From: Peribacillus sp044761665
Lineage (GTDB): Bacteria; Bacillota; Bacilli; Bacillales; DSM-1321
Direction of reading: 5' to 3'
DNA length: 64,000 nucleotides
Assembly (NCBI RefSeq): GCF_044761665.1
Contig: NZ_JBIWCW010000002.1
Span: forward strand, 372,001 to 436,000
The notes under the pieces are model-generated. The model was not told where the DNA came from, searched no databases, and saw only the letters and a list, made by a program, of their open reading frames with translations. How positions within the stretch are numbered: position 1 is the first letter of the stretch; each line of letters starts with the position of its first letter. Positions 42,457-51,234 of this stretch are shown here, piece after piece. Both the position numbers and the translations under genes were made by a program.

Positions 42457-43578
42457 ATGCAAAGTTGGTATCATATTTTTCCGAAGAATACTGGATTAAG
42501 CCCGTATGTCTGGATTATTTTTTGTATTCTTCCTTTTTATTTCATTTTTAAATCATCCTCGATGTTGGAAATCATCTTTGGCATTATCATGATCATTTTA
42601 TTTTTCATCTCTTACGGTCTTTCATTCGCATCAAAGGGATGGCCTGTATATGTTTGGACAGGGATTCAAATCGCTATTTCCATATCAATGACCATATTTT
42701 TCGGTTTCATTTACTTTTCTCTTTTTCTAGCGTTCTTCGTTGGCAATGTTCAAAATAAGGTAGGCTTTTTTGTATTATATTCGGTACAGCTTTTGGCTAC
42801 TATCGTGTCTGTTAATATTGGCTTTATTTTGAAAGATCCCATTTTCTTTTCACAGTTTCCGTTTATGCTCATTTGTATAGTGGGCGTGATCCTGCTCCCG
42901 TTCAATACGTATAATCGAAATAAGAGAGATAAGCTAGAAGAACAGCTTGAAGATGCCCATAAACAAATATCGGAACTCGGAAAGATAGAAGAGCGTCAGC
43001 GTATCGCTCGGGATTTGCATGATACTCTGGGGCAGAAGCTTTCACTAATCGGGTTGAAAAGTGACCTTGCTGGGAAGTTGATTGATTTGAATCCAGAGGC
43101 GGCTAAGAAAGAAATCAAGGACATCCGTCAAACAGCGAGGACGGCATTAAAAGAAGTAAGGGAAATGGTGTCGGAAATGCGTGGGGCGAAGCTTAGCGAA
43201 GAAGTCATACGGGTTAAGCAGATTTTGAAAGCCGCGCAAATTGATTTTGAATTGGATGGTTCAACGGATTTACAAGCTACACCCTTATTTGCTGAAACCG
43301 TTCTGAGTATGTGCCTGAAAGAAGCCGTGACAAATATCGTGAAGCATAGTCATGCAGATTTATGCAAGGTTTCAATTGAAGAAATGAAGACAGGCGTGAC
43401 GATTAAAGTCGAAGATAATGGTGTCGGTCTTTCCCAAAAAACAGAGTTCTATAAAGGAAATGGACTTCAAGGAATGAAAGAAAGATTGGAGTTTGTGAAT
43501 GGTAGCCTGGAGATTGATTCAACCAATGGCACCATCGTATATATAAGGATACCGAATGCTATAAAAATTAATGAATAG
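42457..43578 (+). CDS. desK: Cold-sensing histidine kinase DesK
   Basis: DesK senses membrane thickness or fluidity and switches from phosphatase to kinase on cooling. The 373-residue protein has about five transmembrane helices in residues 15-155, a linker coiled coil, the HisKA_3 dimerisation helix with the phospho-His in RIARDLHDTLGQKL near residue 185, and an HATPase domain with VKVEDNGVGL-like motifs (KVEDNGVGLS) and GLQGMKERL. desR follows 11 bases downstream. Confidence 0.92.
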   Translation: MQSWYHIFPKNTGLSPYVWIIFCILPFYFIFKSSSMLEIIFGIIMIILFFISYGLSFASKGWPVYVWTGIQIAISISMTIFFGFIYFSLFLAFFVGNVQNKVGFFVLYSVQLLATIVSVNIGFILKDPIFFSQFPFMLICIVGVILLPFNTYNRNKRDKLEEQLEDAHKQISELGKIEERQRIARDLHDTLGQKLSLIGLKSDLAGKLIDLNPEAAKKEIKDIRQTARTALKEVREMVSEMRGAKLSEEVIRVKQILKAAQIDFELDGSTDLQATPLFAETVLSMCLKEAVTNIVKHSHADLCKVSIEEMKTGVTIKVEDNGVGLSQKTEFYKGNGLQGMKERLEFVNGSLEIDSTNGTIVYIRIPNAIKINE

Positions 43579-43589
43579 GTGGGATTAAT

Positions 43590-44198
43590 TTGATTCGAAT
43601 TGTGATTGCTGAAGACCAGCGGATGTTGCTTGGCGCTCTTGGGTCTATCCTCGATTTAGAAGAGGATATGGAGGTTGTCGGGAAAGCAAGCAATGGGGAA
43701 GAAGCAATGAATCTCGTAAACCAACTTCACCCTGACATTTGTATAACAGATATAGAAATGCCAGTGAAAACCGGGTTAGATGTGGCGGAGGAGATTAAGA
43801 ACAAAGAGATTCAATGCAAAGTCATCATTTTAACAACATTTGCCCGCTCTGGTTATTTTGAAAGAGCCAGAAAAGCCAAAGTGGGTGGATACCTATTGAA
43901 AGATAGTCCGAGTGAGGAATTGGCCAACTCCATTCGTATCATTATGGATGGAAGGCGCATATATGCACCGGAGCTTGTCGATATGGCTTTCGAAGAAGAA
44001 AACCCCTTGACTGAAAGAGAAACCCAAGTGCTCGGATTGATAGCAGATGGTAAGAATACTAAGGAAATTGCCCATCAGCTTTTTCTGACCAATGGAACGG
44101 TCCGTAACTATATATCAGTCATTCTCGATAAGCTGGATGTCAGCAATCGTGTGGAAGCCATTGTTCGGTTCAAGGAAAAAGGCTGGTCTAAAGATTAA
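43590..44198 (+). CDS. desR: NarL-family response regulator DesR
   Basis: When phosphorylated by DesK, DesR activates des. The 202-residue protein has the receiver domain with acidic pocket AEDQ, phospho-Asp in ICITDIEMPVKTG near residue 54 and Lys in LLKDSPSEE, then a LuxR-type helix-turn-helix (LTERETQVLGLIADGKNTKE). It closes the des-desK-desR locus. Confidence 0.93.
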   Translation: MIRIVIAEDQRMLLGALGSILDLEEDMEVVGKASNGEEAMNLVNQLHPDICITDIEMPVKTGLDVAEEIKNKEIQCKVIILTTFARSGYFERARKAKVGGYLLKDSPSEELANSIRIIMDGRRIYAPELVDMAFEEENPLTERETQVLGLIADGKNTKEIAHQLFLTNGTVRNYISVILDKLDVSNRVEAIVRFKEKGWSKD

Positions 44199-44316
44199 AT
44201 AGGATGGGCCTTGGAGCTTATCCTATTTCTTATACAATCAGCAACCACTACATAAAACAAATGGTTATGGTATATTGGTTTTTATTACATTAGATGAATA
44301 AAGGGGGACGATTGGT

Positions 44317-44838
44317 ATGGAAAAAGCAATATTTGCCGGCGGTTGTTTTTGGTGCATGGTTACACCATTTGATGAACTGCCAGGTATAGAGGGTATCATC
44401 TCCGGTTATTCAGGTGGACAGGTTGAAAACCCTACCTATGAGGAGTTGAAAACGGGGACAACCGGGCATTATGAAGTTGTTGAAATTACGTTCGATCCTC
44501 ATGTTTTTGCCTATGAGAGATTGCTTGAATTGTATTGGCAGCAAATTGACCCAACCGATGATGGAGGACAATTCCATGACAGAGGAAGCCAATATCGGAC
44601 GGCCATTTTCTATCATAATGAGACACAGCACCAATTAGCTCTTGAATCCAAAGAGCGCCTAAGTGCCAGCGGGAAATTCAAGAAACCGATCGTTACGGAA
44701 ATCCTCCCGGCCCAAACTTTTTATCCTGCAGAGGAATATCACCAGGATTATCATAAGAAAAACAAGAAACATTATAAAGAGGACCGTGAGAAATCCGGCC
44801 GTGATGAATTTATCAGTCAGAATTGGACGGGTAAATAA
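44317..44838 (+). CDS. msrA: Peptide methionine (S)-S-oxide reductase
   Basis: MsrA repairs oxidised methionine using thioredoxin. The 173-residue protein has the active-site motif GGCFWCM at the N-terminus; these are its only two cysteines, so the second Cys of CFWC is the only possible internal resolving thiol. Other family blocks are SGYSGG, PTYEEL, DPTDDGGQFHDRGSQYRTAIF and FYPAEEYHQDY. GGGGGACG precedes the ATG. It is monocistronic, with no msrB beside it. Confidence 0.96.
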   Translation: MEKAIFAGGCFWCMVTPFDELPGIEGIISGYSGGQVENPTYEELKTGTTGHYEVVEITFDPHVFAYERLLELYWQQIDPTDDGGQFHDRGSQYRTAIFYHNETQHQLALESKERLSASGKFKKPIVTEILPAQTFYPAEEYHQDYHKKNKKHYKEDREKSGRDEFISQNWTGK

Positions 44839-44872
44839 TTAAGCACGATTTTCAATCCTCTTGTTTCAATGT

Positions 44873-44910
44873 GAAAACAGCCCTCTTCCTTTAAAGATGG
44901 GCTGTTTTCT
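44873..44910 (+). terminator. Terminator downstream of msrA
   Basis: The stem GAAAACAGCCC/GGGCTGTTTTC encloses a 15-base loop; the arm itself supplies the T run. Confidence 0.75.
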
Positions 44911-44996
44911 ATGTGGATATCTTTTTAAGCGGGAATCGGCCATTTCTCATGATATTTTCATGTTTCTTCAGTACACTAAGAATTAGGTGGTGTTGA

Positions 44997-45695
44997 ATGA
45001 TGGATAAACGGATTTTGATCATAGAAGATGAAGAAAAAATCGCAAGGGTGCTTACATTGGAACTCAACCATGAAGGGTATCAAACCGAATCGGCCTTTAC
45101 GGGAAAAGCAGGACTTGAAATGGCCGAATCGCAAGTTTGGGATTTGATTTTACTAGATGTGATGCTGCCTGAATTAAATGGCATCGAAGTATTAAGGCGG
45201 TTCAGGAAAAAGGACAATCATACCCCGATCATCCTTCTGACAGCGAGGGACGCGGTACCGGATAAGGTGAACGGGCTCGACCATGGTGCGAATGATTATG
45301 TAACCAAGCCATTTGAAATCGAAGAGTTGCTGGCAAGGATCCGTGCATGTTTTCGTAGCCATCCTGGGAGTAGCATGGAACCTGCACAAGAGGATATTTT
45401 AAGGGTCCACGATTTACAATTGGAACTAGGAACGAGAGATATCCAACGTGCTGGCAAGCGGATTGAGCTGACATCGCGTGAGTTTGATTTGCTGGTTTAT
45501 CTAATGGAAAATAAAAACCAGGTTTTGTCACGAGATCAGATCATCTCCCATGTATGGGGATATGATTTTTCGGGGGATACGAATGTGGTGGATGTGTATA
45601 TCCGATATTTACGGAAAAAAATCGACTATCCCTATGATGTGCCTCTCATCCATACGTATCGCGGTGTGGGGTACAGCTTGAAGGAGCCACAATGA
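44997..45695 (+). CDS. OmpR-family response regulator, YkoG-like
   Basis: Two-component regulator of unknown targets. The 232-residue protein has a receiver domain (acidic pair in IIEDEEKIA, phospho-Asp in LILLDVMLPE near residue 55, Lys in YVTKPFEIEE) and a winged helix that ends HTYRGVGYSL. It closely resembles B. subtilis YkoG, whose locus ykoG-ykoH-ykoI has the same regulator, kinase and PepSY order as here. The ATG at 45000 is an equally good start. Its stop overlaps the kinase ATG by four bases. Confidence 0.9.
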   Translation: MMDKRILIIEDEEKIARVLTLELNHEGYQTESAFTGKAGLEMAESQVWDLILLDVMLPELNGIEVLRRFRKKDNHTPIILLTARDAVPDKVNGLDHGANDYVTKPFEIEELLARIRACFRSHPGSSMEPAQEDILRVHDLQLELGTRDIQRAGKRIELTSREFDLLVYLMENKNQVLSRDQIISHVWGYDFSGDTNVVDVYIRYLRKKIDYPYDVPLIHTYRGVGYSLKEPQ

Positions 45696-47047
45696 AAATT
45701 CGTTCAAAAATACAATGGTACTCAAGCTTGTTTTTGACCATCATGCTGGTCTTGCTAAGTGTCTTCGTCCTTAGCGCTTTTCTATGGATTTCGATAGAGC
45801 GTGAACAGGATATGCTCGAAAACCAGGCACAGCTCATAGAAGAAAATGTCCAGGAGAAGGATTTATTAGCTGGAGGTTCAAAGGTGATTGAACCCTACAC
45901 GCCAGATGATGGAATGGTGCGGATATTCCAGTCGAATGGTTCTCTGGTCAATCGTTTTGTTGATGAAGATGGGCTTGAAGAGCTACCGGTGAAATCATTT
46001 ACCGATAAAGGGTATAACTTTGCAAAAGTGGATGGAGAGTACGCATTGACCTATCGTGCACCCTATCCGGAAAAGGGCGTCCCAGTTGGGATGATAGAAG
46101 TCACCCAAACACAGGACGCTCTCCTTGAACAATTATCCTTGCTGGCGCTTGTGCTTGTTGGTTCTTCGCTTTTTGTCATTCTTTTATCGGTTATCGCCGG
46201 GAAGTGGCTGGCAAACCTAATCCTTAAACCGATTTCCATCATGAGCCAAACCATGGCGGATATCGAAGAAAGCGGGGAATTCAAAGAGATCCCCCTGCAG
46301 GAGAAATCAAAGGATGAGCTACAGGTGATGGGCATTGCCTTTAACAGGATGATTGGCAGACTCGAACGGAACTTTGACCAGCAGCAGCAATTTCTATCGG
46401 ATGCCTCCCATGAACTGAAAACGCCGATAACCGTGATAGAAAGCTATGCTTCCCTATTAAAACGCTGGGGCATGAAGGATGAAGCGATTCTAGAAGAGGG
46501 GGTGGAGGCGATTCATCATGAAGCCCTCCGCATGAAGCAGCTGACGGGTCATCTGTTGAAGGCAGCTTCCCCGATGGAATCCTCAGCCGACGTGAAAGAA
46601 GAAATCGAATTGATTTCATTTTGCGAACAGATTGCCCAAACGTTCAGACGGACTACGGAACGCGAAGTGAATGTCACGTCTGAACGTACAACCATCCATA
46701 TCGAGGCGGTTTCAAGCCAACTTGAACAAGTGCTCGTCATTTTAATGGACAATGCGATGAAATACAGTGACTCTGTCATTGATATTTTCATACATGAGAA
46801 GGAAAGCAGACTATTAATAGATGTGCAGGACCAGGGCGTTGGCATTTCGGCAGAGCATTTGCCACACGTGTTTGAGCGCTTTTATCGGGTGGACTCGTCA
46901 AGGGCAAGGAAAACGGGGGGGAATGGACTCGGGCTCTCGATTGCTCGCTCCCTTGTCGAGTCCCTTGGCGGGAAGTTGGAAATTCAAAGTGAATTGGAAA
47001 TGGGAACAACCGTCACGATTAGCCTTTCTCATCAAATTCTAATCTAG
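45692..47047 (+). CDS. Sensor histidine kinase, YkoH-like
   Basis: Membrane sensor partner of the upstream regulator. The 451-residue protein has a first transmembrane helix (about residues 12-32), an extracellular sensor of about 120 residues, a second helix (LLALVLVGSSLFVILLSVI), a HAMP linker, the phospho-His in LSDASHELKTPITVIES near residue 236, and an HATPase with N box DNAMKYS and G boxes DQGVGIS and GNGLGLSIA. The signal is unknown; the PepSY protein encoded next may modulate it. Confidence 0.92.
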   Translation: MKIRSKIQWYSSLFLTIMLVLLSVFVLSAFLWISIEREQDMLENQAQLIEENVQEKDLLAGGSKVIEPYTPDDGMVRIFQSNGSLVNRFVDEDGLEELPVKSFTDKGYNFAKVDGEYALTYRAPYPEKGVPVGMIEVTQTQDALLEQLSLLALVLVGSSLFVILLSVIAGKWLANLILKPISIMSQTMADIEESGEFKEIPLQEKSKDELQVMGIAFNRMIGRLERNFDQQQQFLSDASHELKTPITVIESYASLLKRWGMKDEAILEEGVEAIHHEALRMKQLTGHLLKAASPMESSADVKEEIELISFCEQIAQTFRRTTEREVNVTSERTTIHIEAVSSQLEQVLVILMDNAMKYSDSVIDIFIHEKESRLLIDVQDQGVGISAEHLPHVFERFYRVDSSRARKTGGNGLGLSIARSLVESLGGKLEIQSELEMGTTVTISLSHQILI

Positions 47048-47112
47048 CATTCATTTTGACCTCATAGTGACCGGTTATCCTTAAGGTAACAACTTAAAGG
47101 AGGAATCCATTC

Positions 47113-47664
47113 ATGAAAGAGACATGGAGTAATATGAAAGAAAACATCATAAAAAGGAAAAAGCTACTTATGACGATTTCGGCAGCAGCCGTTTTACTAT
47201 TCGGAGGTGTGGCCGGTACGGCAGTGTATGCGGTCAATCAGGGGACGCTTTCTGAAAAAGAGGCGATTAAAGTGATCTCGGGAGAACTCGGTGGAGAGGT
47301 TGTCCAAGTCGAAAAAGAATGGGACGAATATCCGGTTACCTATGACATGACCGTTAAAACGGAAGAAGGCTATCAAGACGTAGAAGTCGATGCAAAAGAG
47401 GGAAAGGTTCTTGATCAAGAGATTGACGATGATCAAGATGAAGACGCATTGATCGAGGAAGCTATGAAAACGGCAAAAATCAGCATGGAAGAAGCTGAAA
47501 AGATTGCATTGAAGCAGGTCGAGGGCCAAATAACCGATTTGGAAGCGGATATGGAAAATGGCGTTCTTATTTATGAATTGGAAATCAAAGAAGACCAGAA
47601 GGAATATGATATAGACATCGATGCGAATACGGGTAAAGTTTTAAAGGTGGACATGGATAATTAA
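47113..47664 (+). CDS. Membrane-anchored PepSY-domain protein, YkoI-like
   Basis: A 183-residue protein with a single N-terminal transmembrane segment (about residues 18-38) and two extracytoplasmic PepSY domains (residues about 48-100 and 118-183, the latter EEAEKIALKQVEGQITD...). PepSY proteins are thought to inhibit peptidases or tune sensors at the cell surface. It is very acidic (DDDQDEDALIEEA). AAAGGAGG precedes the ATG. Placement after the YkoGH-like pair suggests it is a partner or target of that system. Confidence 0.88.
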   Translation: MKETWSNMKENIIKRKKLLMTISAAAVLLFGGVAGTAVYAVNQGTLSEKEAIKVISGELGGEVVQVEKEWDEYPVTYDMTVKTEEGYQDVEVDAKEGKVLDQEIDDDQDEDALIEEAMKTAKISMEEAEKIALKQVEGQITDLEADMENGVLIYELEIKEDQKEYDIDIDANTGKVLKVDMDN

Positions 47665-47716
47665 CTGATTCAATTTTGTTTTTAAAAAGAAAACGGTTGA
47701 GCAGAAAGAGATAATC

Positions 47717-47764
47717 AAAAATGAAAACACCCCCGTTTACAGAAACGGGGGTGTTTTCATTTTC
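47717..47764. terminator. Bidirectional terminator between the PepSY gene and the TPR-glycosyltransferase gene
   Basis: A perfect stem of at least 18 pairs (ATGAAAACACCCCCGTTT and its complement) with loop ACAG is flanked by A and T runs. It overlaps the stop codon of the minus-strand gene. Confidence 0.93.
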
Positions 47765-48836
47765 CTTCAAGGTCTTCGAAGTATTTCCGATTATAGAGAA
47801 CAGCAGGGTGATTAGGTACGAATTCAGCGGCTAACTCATTATGCTTGTTAGCTTCACTCTGTTTTCCAACTCGGTCATAGCACAAGCAGAGCTGTAAATG
47901 TGGCAGCCATGTATAGCTGCTACGTTCAATAAAGGGACTTTTGGTTTCTGGAAGGTCAACTTGTGTCGCTAATTTGTACCAGAAAATTGCACGTTCGTAA
48001 TCATGTCGTTGTAGATAAATGGAACCGAGCCGGCAGCAATTTTCTCCTCTAGGCGTATCATATTCAAATGATTTTAAGCAACTCCGGATTGCCGGCAGCC
48101 ATTCTTTGGTCTGGATGAGACAATCGGACATCTTACCGCATGCTTGAATATTATCTTCGCTCCAGCCCTTGCCCTCATCCAGGAATTTCTGATACCATTC
48201 AATGGCTCTTTCGTGGAGACCGTGGTCCTTGCATTCATTTGCGAAATAATATTTATCGCGTGGACTGAAAGAGTGCCCTGATTCCAGTGCTTTTTCGTAT
48301 ATTCTCAGATTTCGGTCGTTATGGACCTTTTCCTTTTTATGAACAATGGCAATATCGGATTGAAGAATGTTACCCCAAACTTCGAGGTATTCATGAACGA
48401 ATCCAATCCATCTGAAGTTCTTTTCCCGTTTAACGAGACGGTTTCGACGGGAGCTAAAGCTAGGGTTTCCGCGTTCATCAAATGAAAGATGATATGACAT
48501 CATGACCGAATCAACATCAGTCGGAAGCGTTTTTTTGAGTGCTAAGATTTTCTGCTTGTTCTCTTTGGTTACAATGTCATCTGCATCAAGCCAGAGGATA
48601 TAGTCTTTCGTCGCCTTGGAAAAAGCGAAATTCCTTGCTGCGGCAAAATCATCAATCCATTCGAAATCATACACATGATCTGTGAAACTAGCGGCAATTT
48701 GCTTCGTTTTATCTGTAGACCCCGTATCGATTATGATGATCTCATCTGCCACTTCACCTACAGAAGTAAGACAGGCAGCAAGCGTGTCTTCTTCGTTCTT
48801 TACGATCATGCAAAGACTAATTGAAATGTTAGCCAT
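47757..48836 (-). CDS. Glycosyltransferase family 2 with TPR domain (SunS-like architecture)
   Basis: Predicted GT-A glycosyltransferase (residues about 1-230) fused to TPR helices (about 230-350). Motifs are SLCMIVKNEEDTLAACL at the start, IIDTGSTDKT, and the metal site WLDADD. The same domain order occurs in SunS, which glucosylates a Cys of sublancin, but many Bacillus proteins with this order have unknown acceptors and no bacteriocin precursor was found near it. GAGGTGAAAAA precedes the ATG. It has no operon partner. Confidence 0.85.
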   Translation of the reverse strand: MANISISLCMIVKNEEDTLAACLTSVGEVADEIIIIDTGSTDKTKQIAASFTDHVYDFEWIDDFAAARNFAFSKATKDYILWLDADDIVTKENKQKILALKKTLPTDVDSVMMSYHLSFDERGNPSFSSRRNRLVKREKNFRWIGFVHEYLEVWGNILQSDIAIVHKKEKVHNDRNLRIYEKALESGHSFSPRDKYYFANECKDHGLHERAIEWYQKFLDEGKGWSEDNIQACGKMSDCLIQTKEWLPAIRSCLKSFEYDTPRGENCCRLGSIYLQRHDYERAIFWYKLATQVDLPETKSPFIERSSYTWLPHLQLCLCYDRVGKQSEANKHNELAAEFVPNHPAVLYNRKYFEDLEGK

Positions 48837-49216
48837 TTTTTCACCTCCGCTAACAGCATATTAGCTTCCGCACATAGGGGTGTTGTAAGGGAGGGAAAAA
48901 GGGCACTACGATTTAATAAAGTAATTTTTATCAGGGGAAATCAAGTGGTATACAGAAAACCATCCCCAATCTATCCACAAAATCTACAAGTGTTCAATGT
49001 TCCAGAAGAAAAAATGTGCATGATTTCCGACTTGGGATTTGTAAAATGTAGATGAATAATCGGAATATGTGGATAAGTGCGTCGTTTGGTAACTATTCAA
49101 CTGCAATTGATGTGGATAACCAAGGATTGTGGATAACCGAAACGGAATCTGAGAGGTTTTTCCACAACCCATCCACAAATTGTGTTTAGCATCTCGAAAA
49201 GAGTGGATAACCGGTT
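48837..49216. other. Gene-free region carrying a DnaA-box cluster
   Basis: This 380-base gap lies between the starts and ends of two leftward genes. The part nearest the glycosyltransferase start (48837-48960) shows only its ribosome-binding site. The rest is occupied by the DnaA-box-like cluster listed next. No ORF with a credible start is present. Confidence 0.7.
48971..49210. promoter_or_regulatory. Cluster of seven DnaA-box-like sequences
   Basis: Relative to the consensus TTATCCACA there are three perfect copies, read as TGTGGATAA at 49068-49076, 49111-49119 and 49128-49136, and four near matches: CTATCCACA (48971-48979), TTTTCCACA (49158-49166), CCATCCACA (49169-49177) and AGTGGATAA (49202-49210). 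B. subtilis has several such clusters away from oriC that bind DnaA and temper initiation. No replication gene is near, so this looks like a satellite cluster rather than an origin. Confidence 0.75.
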
Positions 49217-51112
49217 TCAATCAGACATGAATTTATTTTTGTAATGGCTTAATGTTAATAAGGGATAAATATATCGATAACTATGATAATGGATGTACAA
49301 AAAGTTGGCCATCGCCTGACCAGCAGGATAATCATTGGTCCAGCGATCTTTTTGACCTTCGCGAACGAGATAGGAAACCCCCTTTTTGATTTCAGGAGTT
49401 GGTTCATCCGATGTCGAAATGAGGGCGTCCACTGCCCATGCCGTGTGGGTCAAAGTACTGGTTCCAAGTGGAACATACTTTTCCCGAATGTCACTATAGC
49501 AGGATTCTCCCCAACCACCGTCTTTATTTTGAATTTTTTTTAACCATCCTATGGATTGTTTGATGGCCGGGTGCTCTGAAGAATGACCAGCTGCCTTTAA
49601 TCCTGTCAGTGCAGACCAGGTCCCGTAAAGATAGCAAATTCCCCATCGGCCATACCACGACCCATCCGGTTCTTGATTATCCAAAAGCCAATTGACGGCT
49701 TTTTTGCTGATTTTTTCAGGTTTCTTCATATTGGCATAGTTCCCTAAAAATTCGAGTGCCCTTCCTGTCAAATCGGGTGTCGAGGGATCCGTTAAAAGGT
49801 ATTTGGATCCTTCGAAAGGAACGAAATGCAACCATTTATGATCGTTATTACGTTCGAATGAAGGAAACCCGCCATCGTCATTTTGCATGGAAATCATGAA
49901 AGCGACCCCACGTTGCCAACTGTCCTGATTCGCCGGATTATGCTTTAGTTCGCTTGCTAAGGCTCTTAATGAAGCACTCGTATCATCCACATCAGGATTC
50001 ATGGTATTCAAATCGGAAAATCCCCAGCCGCCAGGAACTGCCTTTGGGTTGTGAATTCGCCAATCCCCGAATATGTGATGCTGACGGGTTAGCAAATATT
50101 GATTGGCTGCCTTCACCGTTTGATCTTTTGAAGGCAGTCCCGCTTCCTGTAACGCGTAGCTGATCAAAGACGTATTCCATACATGCGGGGTGGTGAACTG
50201 GATGTGAGTATGGCCATCAATTGAGCAGGCCATCTTCTTCAATCCGGCAACAGCTTTTAGAATCACGGGATCTTTTTTCGAGTAGCCGACTGAAAGTAGG
50301 GCAAATATCATGAAAAAGGTAGAGCCGAAATAATTGTAGAGTGTGCCATCGGGTTCAAGTCGGTCAATCATATAGCGTTTTGTAGATTCAAGGGCTAGGG
50401 AATGCAGATAATCCGGAAAACCAATCAAAGATTTGACTGCATTCTGTACGGTAGAAAAGAAGGAGCGGTATTCCTCGGTTCGATACTCTTCCCAAACATG
50501 TTCTTTCGAACGTTCCTCCCGTGTGTGATATAAATCTTTTAGGTTCGGTGTGATGGGGGATTTAATCTGGAATTTTTTATGACCAAGAAGAAGTAATGGA
50601 ATCATGTTCACCCGTCCGAAAACGGAGAGGTCATATATATTAATGGGAGAAATGGGTGGTAATAATATAACTTCGAGAGGCAGCGGAAAAATGAGAGGCC
50701 ATTTGTATTGTCCGGTGACAGTCAGCATCATTTTTGTTAACATTTTTGCCTGCTTGATTCCGCCATGAGAAAGAATGAATTGCTTCGCCTTTTTGATATG
50801 TGGATCTTGTTTTTTACAGAGGCCGCTATAGAGAAGTCCATAGTAGGCTTCGATGGTGACGGATAGATTGCCGTCTTTTTCGTCTTGAAAGAGTTTCCAT
50901 GAACCATTTTCAGTTTGCTTACTTTCAATCCTCTTTACTAAGGCTTCTATAAGCGGTTCATCTTCTATTTGTAATATTTTCAGTAATATAATCATATAGG
51001 CATCAGCCGTAATCCCCGTATCAAAAGGATAATTCCATGAGCCATCCGGTGCCTGATCTTGTTTCAAACGGTTAACGAGACGGTTGATCTCCATATATAC
51101 TTGCTCGCTCAA
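49217..51112 (-). CDS. sqhC: Squalene-hopene cyclase family (sporulenol synthase-like)
   Basis: Triterpene cyclase; in B. subtilis SqhC cyclises tetraprenyl-curcumene to sporulenes that protect spores from oxidation. The 631-residue protein has several QW repeats (for example QDQAPDGSWNYPF, SMQNDDGGFPSF, KIQNKDGGWGES) and the catalytic DXDD as DVDD in MNPDVDDTSASL. The TTG at 51112 is chosen because AAAGGGGGAAGG lies 5-15 bases upstream; an ATG at 51139 has no site. A DnaA-like box lies 6 bases past its stop. Confidence 0.9.
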   Translation of the reverse strand: MSEQVYMEINRLVNRLKQDQAPDGSWNYPFDTGITADAYMIILLKILQIEDEPLIEALVKRIESKQTENGSWKLFQDEKDGNLSVTIEAYYGLLYSGLCKKQDPHIKKAKQFILSHGGIKQAKMLTKMMLTVTGQYKWPLIFPLPLEVILLPPISPINIYDLSVFGRVNMIPLLLLGHKKFQIKSPITPNLKDLYHTREERSKEHVWEEYRTEEYRSFFSTVQNAVKSLIGFPDYLHSLALESTKRYMIDRLEPDGTLYNYFGSTFFMIFALLSVGYSKKDPVILKAVAGLKKMACSIDGHTHIQFTTPHVWNTSLISYALQEAGLPSKDQTVKAANQYLLTRQHHIFGDWRIHNPKAVPGGWGFSDLNTMNPDVDDTSASLRALASELKHNPANQDSWQRGVAFMISMQNDDGGFPSFERNNDHKWLHFVPFEGSKYLLTDPSTPDLTGRALEFLGNYANMKKPEKISKKAVNWLLDNQEPDGSWYGRWGICYLYGTWSALTGLKAAGHSSEHPAIKQSIGWLKKIQNKDGGWGESCYSDIREKYVPLGTSTLTHTAWAVDALISTSDEPTPEIKKGVSYLVREGQKDRWTNDYPAGQAMANFLYIHYHSYRYIYPLLTLSHYKNKFMSD

Positions 51113-51185
51113 AGGCCTTCCCCCTTTCAAATCATCCATTTACATATCTATTCAAGAATCCAAGAAGCATTCCAAAAGAAAATAA

Positions 51186-51218
51186 AACACGCTTGAGCAA
51201 TTAGCGCTCAAGCGTGTT
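51186..51218. terminator. Terminator downstream of the M14 peptidase gene
   Basis: A perfect 13-base stem, AACACGCTTGAGC/GCTCAAGCGTGTT, with a 7-base loop. A-rich sequence on its left gives the T tract for leftward transcription. Confidence 0.88.
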
Positions 51219-51234
51219 AGGAATAGGTTCAACG

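Noticed and set aside
48971..49210. A full replication origin
   Set aside because: No initiator gene, no clear AT-rich unwinding element next to the boxes, and normal chromosomal genes on both sides.
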